From the NCBI GenBank assembly GCA_963677475.2, contig CAXXQD010000009.1, positions 124,001 to 188,000 on the forward strand: a DNA stretch of 64,000 bases, in the 5' to 3' direction. Shown here piece after piece: positions 1-8,156 of the stretch. The stretch's first letter is position 1; the number at the start of each line of letters is the position of its first letter. Position numbers and translations under genes: made by a program. The notes below the pieces were generated by a model. That model had not been told where the DNA came from. It ran no database searches and was given only the letters and a program-made list of their open reading frames with translations. Source of the DNA: JABMQB01 sp963677475. Its GTDB lineage: Bacteria > Bacteroidota > Bacteroidia > Bacteroidales > Prolixibacteraceae.

Positions 1-1422
1 AATTTTGAAGCAAAAGTTGTTTCCGATGAAATTGACAAGAACGGCGAATTTACAACATCCAATCCGCTGATCAACCAACTATTTAAAAATGCCTATTGGG
101 GCGTATTGAGTAACTACAAAGGCATCCCAATTGATTGTCCGCAAAGGGATGAACGTCAACCGTGGTTGGGTGAGCGGGCTGTTGGTTGTTACAGCGAGAG
201 CTATATTTTTGGCAATGAATTGCTTTATCGGAAATGGATAGATGATATTGCTTATTCACAAAAAGCAGATGGGAGCGTGTGCGATGTTGCACCTTCATAT
301 TTCAGGTATTACAGCGATAACATGACCTGGCCCGGAACTTTTTTGTTTGTAGCTGACATGCTTTATCGCCAATATGGCGATGTGAGGCCAATCGTTAAGC
401 ATTACGATGCCATGAAAAAGTGGATGTTTTATATGCGTGACAGGTATTTATCGGACGAATATATACTGACCCAAGACCGATATGGTGATTGGTGTGCGCC
501 TCCCAAAACAATCGAGGAGGGAAGGGGTAAAAGTGCCGATGTTAAATATCCGAGCCAATTAATTTCAACCACCTATTTTTACCATTTCCTTGGTATGATG
601 CAACAATTTGCAACGCTCTCAGGCAATGAACAGGATATTTTGGAATACAAAGAATTAGCTGAAAAGGTTAAAAACAACTTTGATAAAAATTTTTATCGCC
701 CCGAGCTTTCAGGTTATGGCGAAAATAAACTCACCGATAATATTCTTGCATTATATATGGATTTGGTTCCGGAAAACAAGAAAAAAACGATTGCGGGTAC
801 AATTGAGGATATTATTGTGAACGAAAATAAGGGTCATTTAAGCACGGGAATGATTGGAACCAAATGGATTATGCGAACATTGACCGATCATAATAGGACA
901 GATATTGCCTATCAGCTTGCTACCAATAAAACATACCCGAGTTGGGGCTATATGATTGAAAATGGTGCGAAGGTGATATGGGAATTGTGGAATGGAAATA
1001 CCGCTTCGCCACGCATGAATTCATACAACCACGTCATGATGCTTGGCGACCTGATAATTTGGTATTACGAAAGCCTGGCAGGAATAAAATCAAGCGATCA
1101 GAGCCCCGGTTTTAAGCAAATAATTATGAAACCAGAAATCATAAATCAACTGGATTATGTTAATGCATCGTACAATTCCGTTCATGGGTTAATTAAGAGC
1201 AATTGGGAGAAAAAGGATAATACTTTTAATTGGGACATATCCATTCCTGCAAATACCAATGCCATCGTATATTTTCCTTCAAACATTGTAAATGAACCAA
1301 CAGAAAATGGCTTAAACATAAATGAAATAGAGACAGTCCGGTTTTTAAGAATGGAAGGAAACAGAAAGGTTTACCAGGTTGGATCGGGCGACTATTCGTT
1401 CCATTCAGAAATGAAAAAATAA
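1..1422 (+). CDS. Alpha-L-rhamnosidase, GH78 family, 5' end cut by window edge
   Basis: The frame is open from base 1, so the N-terminal (beta-sandwich) domains lie outside the window; an apparent internal start at 106 (TTG) is not the true one. The visible part is the (alpha/alpha)6-barrel catalytic domain and the C-terminal beta-domain. The signature DCPQRDER near the start carries the Asp/Glu residues that GH78 enzymes use as acid catalyst, and the late SYNHVMMLGDLIIW segment matches the family's conserved SFNHYxxGSVxEWL region. It would release terminal L-rhamnose from polysaccharides such as ulvan or rhamnogalacturonan, probably in the periplasm. The sialidase-like lipoprotein gene follows after about 20 bases, so the two are probably co-transcribed in a polysaccharide utilisation locus. 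Substrate cannot be told from sequence. Confidence 0.88.
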   Translation, partial: NFEAKVVSDEIDKNGEFTTSNPLINQLFKNAYWGVLSNYKGIPIDCPQRDERQPWLGERAVGCYSESYIFGNELLYRKWIDDIAYSQKADGSVCDVAPSYFRYYSDNMTWPGTFLFVADMLYRQYGDVRPIVKHYDAMKKWMFYMRDRYLSDEYILTQDRYGDWCAPPKTIEEGRGKSADVKYPSQLISTTYFYHFLGMMQQFATLSGNEQDILEYKELAEKVKNNFDKNFYRPELSGYGENKLTDNILALYMDLVPENKKKTIAGTIEDIIVNENKGHLSTGMIGTKWIMRTLTDHNRTDIAYQLATNKTYPSWGYMIENGAKVIWELWNGNTASPRMNSYNHVMMLGDLIIWYYESLAGIKSSDQSPGFKQIIMKPEIINQLDYVNASYNSVHGLIKSNWEKKDNTFNWDISIPANTNAIVYFPSNIVNEPTENGLNINEIETVRFLRMEGNRKVYQVGSGDYSFHSEMKK

Positions 1423-1443
1423 ATATTTTTAATGATTATACGT

Positions 1444-2523
1444 ATGAAAAAGATTGTTTGGATAATAGTACTAATAGGAATAATAATGAGCTCGTGCTCT
1501 GAAGAAAACAGATGGCAAAAAGGGATTGTTGAGGAAGAATTTATTTACGATACTGCATCCTTTCCTTCGTGCCATGCAGGAACAATTGTAGAAACCACTG
1601 ATGGAACTTTGGTTACTTCATGGTTTGGAGGCACCTATGAGCGCGATCCCGATGTTTGTATTTACGTGAGCCGAAAAGTAAATGGCGAATGGACTGCGCC
1701 TGAAAATGTGGCGGATGGAATTCAGAACGATACGCTGAGATATCCAACCTGGAATCCTGTGTTATTTCAGGTTCCGGATGGCGAATTACAGTTGTACTAT
1801 AAAATTGGCGATCACCCGAAGACCTGGGAAGGTTACTTGAAAACATCAAATGATGGGGGCGTAACCTGGTCAGAAGCCATTAAATTGCCGGAAGGGATTT
1901 TCGGACCGATTAAAAACAAACCGGTTTTGGTCGATGGAAAATTAATCAGCCCTTCAAGTACCGAACATGATGGTTGGCGCGTGCATTTTGAGATTTCGGA
2001 TGATTTCGGGAAAACATGGAGAACAACCGAACCTTTAAACGATGGGTACGATATTGTTGCCATTCAGCCAAGTGTTTTGATACACCAAGACGGGCGTTTG
2101 CAGATGTTGTGCAGAAGCAGGAACAGGGCAGTTTTGCAGGCCTGGTCCGATGATGGTGGTGAAACCTGGTCGGAAGTAACAAAAACCACCCTGCCACAAA
2201 ATAATTCAGGAACAGACGCGGTGAGCCTTTCAAATGGTAGCCAATTGCTGGTTTACAACCATGTTCTTCCTCCCGGAGAAGAGGTAAAAGGTGGACGATC
2301 GCCTTTAAATATTGCAGTTTCAAGCGATGGCGAAAACTGGGACGCAGCTATTGTGCTTGAAGATGAACCTGACCAGCGTTTCTCATATCCAGCCGTAATT
2401 CAAAGTTCTAACGGAATGGTACATGTTTTATACACCTGGAAAAGGTCAAAAATGAAGCATGTGGTTGTTGATCCTTCAAAAATGGAATTAACAAAAATTA
2501 TAGACGGGATTTGGCCTGAATAA
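1444..2523 (+). CDS. Sialidase-like BNR-repeat lipoprotein (exo-glycosidase family)
   Basis: I chose the ATG at 1444 because it gives a compact lipoprotein signal (MKKIVWIIVLIG then SSC); an ATG 12 bases upstream (1432) is possible. The mature protein starts at a lipidated Cys. Asp-box motifs of the SxDxGxTW type recur (SNDGGVTWSEA, SDDFGKTWRTT, SDDGGETWSEV, SSDGENWDA), giving a six-bladed propeller of the BNR_2/sialidase superfamily. Such proteins are often called exo-alpha-sialidase, but in plant/algal glycan loci beside GH78 they need not act on sialic acid; the true substrate is unknown. Location: outer membrane or periplasmic face by lipid anchor. Co-transcribed with the rhamnosidase upstream. 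Confidence 0.82.
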   Translation: MKKIVWIIVLIGIIMSSCSEENRWQKGIVEEEFIYDTASFPSCHAGTIVETTDGTLVTSWFGGTYERDPDVCIYVSRKVNGEWTAPENVADGIQNDTLRYPTWNPVLFQVPDGELQLYYKIGDHPKTWEGYLKTSNDGGVTWSEAIKLPEGIFGPIKNKPVLVDGKLISPSSTEHDGWRVHFEISDDFGKTWRTTEPLNDGYDIVAIQPSVLIHQDGRLQMLCRSRNRAVLQAWSDDGGETWSEVTKTTLPQNNSGTDAVSLSNGSQLLVYNHVLPPGEEVKGGRSPLNIAVSSDGENWDAAIVLEDEPDQRFSYPAVIQSSNGMVHVLYTWKRSKMKHVVVDPSKMELTKIIDGIWPE

Positions 2524-2652
2524 GGTTTTCCATTGCCTTCTTTATTTTGTATGTTTCTGGAAGAATCCAGCAATTAGATAGGTTGTAGTGGAATTGGTGG
2601 GTTTGATTTGACAATCTTGAATCAACTGTTTTTACTTATTCCATTACAATCT

Positions 2653-2660
2653 TATCTTTG
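2653..2660 (+). promoter_or_regulatory. Bacteroidota -7 promoter element for the MOSC gene
   Basis: TATCTTTG matches the TAnnTTTG consensus. It ends only four bases before the ATG at 2665, so the transcript would have a very short leader or none. Confidence 0.5.
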
Positions 2661-2664
2661 AAAT

Positions 2665-3300
2665 ATGAAAATTGTTTCAGTTAATATAGGGAAAAAGGAA
2701 ACCATCATCTGGCGGGGCAAAAAAGTGCAAACAGGTATTTATAAATATCCGGTAACTGAGCCATTGTCCTTAGGACTGGAAGATGTTGTAGGCGATTCGG
2801 TAATCGACCGAAGATATCATGGGGGGCGCGATAAAGCTTGTTATCTGTTTTCGGAAGATGTTTATCCGGAATGGAAGGAATTGTACCCCGATTTGAATTG
2901 GCAACCCGGAATGTTTGGCGAGAACCTTACTGTTGAAGGATTAAATGAGAATAAGGTATTTATTGGCGATGTTTATAAAATCGGAACTGCCCTGGTTCAG
3001 GTAACCCAACCCCGTCAACCCTGCTTTAAGTTGGGCGTTCGATTCGGCTCACAAAAAGCTGTGGGGGATTTCATTGAATTAGCACATTCCGGAGTATATG
3101 TCAGGGTATTGCGCGAAGGCAATGTTTCAAAAGGCGATGAGCTTGAACTTGTGGAGCGTTCAGATGAACAGGTTTCAGTTTATGAAGTATTTCAATTGTT
3201 GTATGCCGATAATTTTTCGGATGAATCTATTATGAAGGTTGCAAATACTGAATTTCTCGCGGCATCCTGCAAAAATGATTTACTCAGGAAGTTGTTGTAA
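2665..3300 (+). CDS. MOSC domain-containing protein (YiiM-like)
   Basis: A 211-aa protein with one MOSC (molybdenum cofactor sulfurase C-terminal) domain. Visible hallmarks are DRRYHGGRDKACYLF in the N-terminal third, PGMFGENLTVEG, and the PRQPCFKLG motif whose Cys is the invariant MOSC cysteine that handles sulfur or cofactor. The C-terminal helical part resembles the 3-alpha domain of YiiM, which helps detoxify N-hydroxylated compounds with the Mo cofactor. Likely cytosolic. It stands alone, preceded by its own -7 element and facing the convergent lysE-type gene, so it is probably monocistronic. Substrate is unknown. Confidence 0.87.
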   Translation: MKIVSVNIGKKETIIWRGKKVQTGIYKYPVTEPLSLGLEDVVGDSVIDRRYHGGRDKACYLFSEDVYPEWKELYPDLNWQPGMFGENLTVEGLNENKVFIGDVYKIGTALVQVTQPRQPCFKLGVRFGSQKAVGDFIELAHSGVYVRVLREGNVSKGDELELVERSDEQVSVYEVFQLLYADNFSDESIMKVANTEFLAASCKNDLLRKLL

Positions 3301-3356
3301 AAGCGTGATCTAAAAACTCAATTTTCACAAACTTGCCATAATAATTATAGTACTTT

Positions 3357-3989
3357 TCATTGTTTTTGCATTAATAAGCGTATTCCTAATCCAATAAAAA
3401 TCAGACCACTTATTTTTTGCAGCACCAATCCTATTTTGTCGTTTTTCCGTAAGGTCTTGGTAATAAAAGATGCGGCATAAGCTAAAAACAGGCACCATAA
3501 TGTTCCTGTTGTCATAAAGGTAAAACCTAAAATCATAAACGGAAGAAAACCACTTGCATAATTCGGATTAATGAATTGTGGCAGAAAAGCCAAAAAGAAA
3601 AGGGCGATTTTAGGATTCAATACATTGGTCAATACTCCTTGTTTATACACCTTTTTCAAATCAATCCGCTCAATTTGTGAAGAATTATTTTCAAATGAGT
3701 TTTTTTTGTGAAGAATCATTTTAATACCTAAATATACCAGGTAAACCACACCGGCATATTTTACAATGGCAAAGGCTGTTGCCGATTTAGCTAAAATTAT
3801 CGACAATCCAAACGATGCTAAAATGGTATGGATCAGGCACCCAGTTGATATTCCAAGAACAGAATATATTCCTGCTTTTCGTCCTTGCGATATACTTCGG
3901 GTCAAAATATACATGGTATCTGCACCTGGTGTCAGGTTTAGGATTATTCCTGCAGCAATGAATCCGAGATAATTTTCTATTCCAAACAT
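3357..3989 (-). CDS. LysE/RhtB family amino-acid exporter
   Basis: A 210-aa inner-membrane protein with about six hydrophobic segments. The N-terminus carries the family signature LTPGADTMYILTRSISQG and then GISTGCLIHTILASFG; length is usual for LysE/RhtB (about 205-210 aa). Members export amino acids such as lysine, threonine, homoserine or their lactones. No linked biosynthesis gene points to a substrate. It is convergent with the MOSC gene and separated by about 140 bases from the next minus-strand gene. Confidence 0.88.
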   Translation of the reverse strand: MFGIENYLGFIAAGIILNLTPGADTMYILTRSISQGRKAGIYSVLGISTGCLIHTILASFGLSIILAKSATAFAIVKYAGVVYLVYLGIKMILHKKNSFENNSSQIERIDLKKVYKQGVLTNVLNPKIALFFLAFLPQFINPNYASGFLPFMILGFTFMTTGTLWCLFLAYAASFITKTLRKNDKIGLVLQKISGLIFIGLGIRLLMQKQ

Positions 3990-4128
3990 TTTGATAATTC
4001 TTTGAGGTTATAACTTTAATATATCAACCAAAAAATAATCCTGTAAAATGCTGCGAATATCCTGTTAAATCAGTTCAAAATCAAACAATCAGAGATTTTT
4101 GTTAATGAATGCTGAATTCTTTGAACGA

Positions 4129-6015
4129 TTAGGTTCTTACAGGAACAAGTTCAAGTTTTTCAATCTCCGAATTTAAACCATTTAAAGTCTCTAAATACCG
4201 TTCTAAATCGGAGATAATGGTTTCCTTGGTTTCTTCAAAACTATCCTTAAGCTCATTAAAAAGCTCGGTGTAGTATTCAATGCCATCCTTCAGGTTTTTC
4301 GCAAAGTCAGCCAGGTATTTTTGTTGTTTTTTCGTCACATTGGCTTTGGCTTCATCCAATTTGTTTGCTAAAAAATCAAGGTATATCCGGAGTTCTTTTA
4401 CAAACATATTTGGACGGTTTTTATGGATGATCATATTTGCTTTTCCGTAAATATGGTCAACCATTTCCTTCAAACTCATTTTACGATGAAAATAAGCAAG
4501 GTTTGGTCCCGGACAAACAGATACGCCTTTACTTTCCTTTTCGTTTTCAATGCCGTACGTCAGATAACCAGCCGTTGCCAGTCCTTCGCACAAGCAGGTT
4601 CTTTCGGTAATTTTACCTAAACGCTTTTGATAAGCTTCTGGGGTTAGGCTTTCCTGTTGCAATTCATTTAATTTTATTTTCTGATATTGCTTTGATGCGG
4701 TACAGATACTTTTTTCGGTGTATTCTCTACTGGAAACCAAGAACTTCTTCGTGCAGGCAAAACCTGGTTTTCCAGTTGCTGCTATGGCATCTCTTTCCCT
4801 GTCTTTTGTATTGCCTTTTACGCTGTTAAATGAAACACCCAGAGGCGATGTATTGCTTACATAATAATCCTCTTCTCCTGCTTTACTAAGTATATCGATG
4901 GTTGTTTCATCGATGGTTGCAGCTTCAGGAACCAATAAGAATGGAGAACCCCAGCCCACCGAATCAATTTGGTAGTGCTCCAATAAAAATTGATGTTCTT
5001 CGGCGCTTCCAACGCCACCCTGTGCAGTAATTTTTAAAGGCAATGCCTCCGAGGGCACAAATTTATTTTTGTTTTTAAGTGTATTCGTGAATACATCATG
5101 TACCGAACTTATGAGCTCATCCCTGTTATCCCTGAACTCGGCAAGTATTGGTCCCATCAAATAACCGTCGGTGGCAAAAGCATGGCCTCCACAATTCAAT
5201 CCTGATTCAATCCTGTATTCTGAAACCCACAAGCCTTTTTTTGCCAGGAATTTTCCCTGGATCATTGCCGATCTGTAATCACTAACTTTAAGAATGATCT
5301 TCTTTTTTATATACCCGTTTTCGTCAGGGTAAAAATCTTCAAACTGTTCAATATAACTGTAGAGCCTTGGATTCATACCAGCCGAAAGCACCAGCGACGA
5401 AGTTAAATCACTTTTTGCAAAACCGCGTAGCGCAGCATGGGCATCGTTAAATTCCGAAGGAAGTTCTTCCCCGTTTTTATAGTTTACTTTATCAAGCTTG
5501 GTCATGATGTTAACATCAATACTGCCCATCGAAAGGTTTTCTTTTACCCAGCTTTTTATTTCATTTAAAGAAGGAACCTTTGCTGTTAATTTTTTAAAAT
5601 CCTGCTTAAGTTTAGAGCTATCAGGCAGCAGTTGAAAGAACTCTTTTAATTCCGTGCTTTTTTCCGATGTAATATTCTTGATTTCTTCGAACTTTTTTTC
5701 TGCAAGCTCATTCACCATGTCAAGATATGCGGTAATCCGTTTTGCCCTAAAGTCATCAATTTTGTCGTTGATTTCATTGTACGGCAATTCATGGATTTTG
5801 CAGTACATTTTTCGTAAACGTTCCATCAAAATGTCATCTACTAGTGAAATTACCGAGTCGATACCAAATTGCGAAACTTTTAAGGGAGTATCAATTGTAA
5901 AAGCCAATCCCATAACCGGGATGTGAAAAGTATGTGTTTTGCCCATTCTGTCTTGTTTGTAATCGTTAATGAGTTGGAATCCAGACTTCTGGATTTTAGT
6001 AGAAAAGTATTTCAA
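4129..6015 (-). CDS. Unassigned 628-aa protein; FMN/TIM-barrel-like core with clustered cysteines
   Basis: I do not recognise the family by name. The start at 6015 gives MKYFSTKIQK and follows a good -7 element. Residues 30-65 (HIPVMGLAFTIDTP then DSVISLVDD) look like the first strand and helix of a TIM barrel; residues 325-365 (LKITAQGGVGSAEEH and VGWGSPFLLVPEA) look like the late phosphate-binding strands of nitronate-monooxygenase/FMN barrels; GLNCGGHAFATDG (273-284) recalls their GGH motif. Cysteines at 275, 421, 438, 474, 476 and 501 (ACTKK, ICTAS, TCLCEG, VCPGPN) could bind a metal or Fe-S cluster. Residues 545-620 are charged coiled coil. No signal peptide or membrane segment. An Rrf2-type regulator gene lies just upstream. 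The fold assignment is inference; a role is not assigned. Confidence 0.6.
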   Translation of the reverse strand: MKYFSTKIQKSGFQLINDYKQDRMGKTHTFHIPVMGLAFTIDTPLKVSQFGIDSVISLVDDILMERLRKMYCKIHELPYNEINDKIDDFRAKRITAYLDMVNELAEKKFEEIKNITSEKSTELKEFFQLLPDSSKLKQDFKKLTAKVPSLNEIKSWVKENLSMGSIDVNIMTKLDKVNYKNGEELPSEFNDAHAALRGFAKSDLTSSLVLSAGMNPRLYSYIEQFEDFYPDENGYIKKKIILKVSDYRSAMIQGKFLAKKGLWVSEYRIESGLNCGGHAFATDGYLMGPILAEFRDNRDELISSVHDVFTNTLKNKNKFVPSEALPLKITAQGGVGSAEEHQFLLEHYQIDSVGWGSPFLLVPEAATIDETTIDILSKAGEEDYYVSNTSPLGVSFNSVKGNTKDRERDAIAATGKPGFACTKKFLVSSREYTEKSICTASKQYQKIKLNELQQESLTPEAYQKRLGKITERTCLCEGLATAGYLTYGIENEKESKGVSVCPGPNLAYFHRKMSLKEMVDHIYGKANMIIHKNRPNMFVKELRIYLDFLANKLDEAKANVTKKQQKYLADFAKNLKDGIEYYTELFNELKDSFEETKETIISDLERYLETLNGLNSEIEKLELVPVRT

Positions 6016-6059
6016 CTACACAATAAACCCTGCCCACTGCTGATTAAATATGTTTCGCT

Positions 6060-6067
6060 CAAAGATA
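6060..6067 (-). promoter_or_regulatory. -7 promoter element of the 628-aa protein gene
   Basis: On the minus strand this reads TATCTTTG, a full match to TAnnTTTG, about 45 bases before the start codon at 6015. It suggests the gene is transcribed independently of the Rrf2 gene. Confidence 0.5.
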
Positions 6068-6239
6068 ACATTTTAGCTTGGACATAAAACCTCTGGGCAA
6101 CTTCTATCCAAAGAATTAACATCCTGTTTATTTTTTACGATGAGGTAAGGGCTCTGATTCTAAATTCAATGCAAAAAGATATAATGATTTTTAGTTGTCC
6201 CTTGACAGCGAATTTGTTTGTTAAATAAATTAAATCTTT

Positions 6240-6647
6240 TTACAATCCTTGTTGCTTTCTAAAATCAGCCAAAGTGGTTGTTTCTAAGGTTTGCATAATT
6301 GACTTTTTAGCACTAGCCCAAACATGGTGCATCGAACACGGTTTTTCAAACATACATTGGTCAAGTCCGAGTATGCAGTCATTAAACGGGTTTTTGCCTT
6401 CCACAGCATTTATAATATCTGCAACATAAATTTCATCCAGGCTTTTAACAAAGATATAGCCGCCATTTCGTCCCTGTTTGCTTTTTATAAAACCACTTTT
6501 CGTTAGGCTGGTCAACAATCTGATTAAATATCTTGGAGGTATTTTTAAATGTTCCTGAAGAAATTTTGCAGAAAAAAGTTTCTCATTACTAAGCGACATA
6601 AAGCTCAAAATCCGAATTGAGTATTCCGTGGTTTTAGTTATAATCAT
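6240..6647 (-). CDS. Rrf2 family transcriptional regulator, probable Fe-S sensor
   Basis: A 135-aa winged-helix repressor. The start MIITKTTEYSIRILSFMS and the helix-turn-helix and wing (IPPRYLIRLLTSLTKSGFIKSKQGRNGGYIF) are typical of Rrf2 proteins. Three cysteines spaced as in NsrR/IscR (C-x7-C-x5-C: NDCILGLDQCMFEKPC) should ligate a [2Fe-2S] or [4Fe-4S] cluster, so it probably senses NO, redox or iron-sulfur status. It has its own promoter and lies directly upstream, same strand, of the cysteine-containing 628-aa protein, which is a plausible target. I see no clear operator dyad, so the regulon is unproven. Confidence 0.88.
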   Translation of the reverse strand: MIITKTTEYSIRILSFMSLSNEKLFSAKFLQEHLKIPPRYLIRLLTSLTKSGFIKSKQGRNGGYIFVKSLDEIYVADIINAVEGKNPFNDCILGLDQCMFEKPCSMHHVWASAKKSIMQTLETTTLADFRKQQGL

Positions 6648-6695
6648 TTGAAACGATCTTCTGCTTTTAACTATCTAATATCTTTGTGATTTGGT

Positions 6696-6703
6696 CAAAG
6701 ATA
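6696..6703 (-). promoter_or_regulatory. -7 promoter element of the Rrf2 gene
   Basis: TATCTTTG on the minus strand, about 50 bases before the ATG at 6647. No convincing -33 box is seen at the expected distance. Confidence 0.45.
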
Positions 6704-6741
6704 ACAATAAATGATATTTTTCAGACGATTGAATTGGGTGA

Positions 6742-7965
6742 TTATTTCCCGAGAAATACTATTTTTCCCGAAGTCTTTTCTTCCAAATTTGAGATGGTGT
6801 AGTAATACAAACCGGGTTTGGCTTGATTGCCATTCGATTTCTTCCCATCCCATGTTAAAATGTTGTTGCCCATGTTGAATAATGGCTTCGACTCAGAATA
6901 TACCTGTTTTCCGGCGGCATCATAAATAGTCCATGAAATAGCCATAGCGGCTTTTTGTTGAACCTCAATGCTGATGTTGGATGAGAAAGGATTTGGATAA
7001 CTCGAAATGACCTTTAAGTTGGAACCACTGTTTTCTAGGTTTTCAACGCTGGTTTCAATAAATAATTCTTCCAAAACACGCCCGGTGGCCATCGGGCAGT
7101 TTACGCCTAAAATACTGGCTGCTGTTACCGCAACGTCAGGCAGAATTCCGGGAATGGATGATCTGTGGTTCTTCTTTATGTTTGGACCAATTGCTAAAAA
7201 TTGGATTTGCCTACAACCCTGGCAACCATCGCCATGCCCCTGGAACCCGCCATGGATATCATCATGCCTTCCATGATCGTTGGTAACTATCATGGTAGTA
7301 GAGTCTTTGTAAAACGGATCGTTTTGTAATTCTTCCCACAAGTGCCCTACAAGCATGTCGGCGGTTCCAATGGACGATGTATAATATTGCCAATTGCCAG
7401 AATGCCCTGCATGGTCAACATCCGCAAAATAAACAACTGCAAATTCCGGTTGGTCTTGCTTCAAAATTGACCTTGCATTTTCATAAACATCCACATCTGA
7501 ACTGCCTGAACTATAAAATTCAGGCCAATAGTCTGGTCCATAATCGTGGTCAAAACTGGGAAGCCATAAGCTGCTCACATATTTTAATATGTAACTGCAT
7601 TTTTTAGCAGGTAAGTTTTTCTGCTTTCTGATGTATTCCCATATGCTGGGGGAATTTGAGTATTGTGTGCTTTTTCCATTATACGTTGTATCAACGACAT
7701 CTGTCCAGGTGCCACACCAGATGGTGGGAACAGCCCTCGAAGTATAGGTATATTTATCGTTTTGGAAATTAGAAATATATGTTCCTTGTTGTGCAAGTTG
7801 CCACATTTCGGGCACATAAGTATGGTTTGGGTCCCCTAGTCCTTCGCTGTGCCTTAATCCATCAATAATCACTAAAATTACTTTTTCTTTCGGATAAGAA
7901 GTTTTATAACTAATTAGGACTAAAAATGTAAGAAACAATAGCTTAATGCCTGATATGGTTTTCAT
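6742..7965 (-). CDS. Secreted alkaline-phosphatase-superfamily phosphodiesterase with T9SS sorting domain
   Basis: A 407-aa protein with an N-terminal signal peptide (MKTISGIKLLFLTFLVLISY). The catalytic domain (about 28-310) has metal ligands of the nucleotide pyrophosphatase/phosphodiesterase group: VIIDGLRH, the nucleophile Thr region YTSRAVPT, FADVDHAGH, VTNDHGRHDD and GHGDG. Residues about 325-407 (SSYPNPFSSNISIEV, then YDAAGKQVYS, FlgD-like WDGKKSNGNQAKPGLYYY, and a KIVFLGK end) form a type A T9SS C-terminal domain, so the enzyme is exported through the outer membrane and released or anchored on the surface. The true substrate (phosphodiester, pyrophosphate or sulfate ester) is not decided by the motifs. 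Divergent from the YyaL-type gene. Confidence 0.85.
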   Translation of the reverse strand: MKTISGIKLLFLTFLVLISYKTSYPKEKVILVIIDGLRHSEGLGDPNHTYVPEMWQLAQQGTYISNFQNDKYTYTSRAVPTIWCGTWTDVVDTTYNGKSTQYSNSPSIWEYIRKQKNLPAKKCSYILKYVSSLWLPSFDHDYGPDYWPEFYSSGSSDVDVYENARSILKQDQPEFAVVYFADVDHAGHSGNWQYYTSSIGTADMLVGHLWEELQNDPFYKDSTTMIVTNDHGRHDDIHGGFQGHGDGCQGCRQIQFLAIGPNIKKNHRSSIPGILPDVAVTAASILGVNCPMATGRVLEELFIETSVENLENSGSNLKVISSYPNPFSSNISIEVQQKAAMAISWTIYDAAGKQVYSESKPLFNMGNNILTWDGKKSNGNQAKPGLYYYTISNLEEKTSGKIVFLGK

Positions 7966-8156
7966 TCGGATATATTTTGAAACACGTGTAAAAGTACTTC
8001 ATAAAATGTCAATCTCCGAGAATAAAAATCATGCCATCGTTATCTGTAAAACTTAATGCCGTGAACAGGTGTTATAAAAACAATAATTATTTGGAAGTCT
8101 AAATACGTAATTGGGATTTTGCTATTAGGGGCATGATCCAACAAAGAATGAACTAA

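Noticed and set aside
1444..2523. True sialidase acting on sialic acid
   Set aside because: Asp-box propellers are shared by many enzymes; no RIP motif or arginine triad could be clearly seen and the neighbour is a rhamnosidase.
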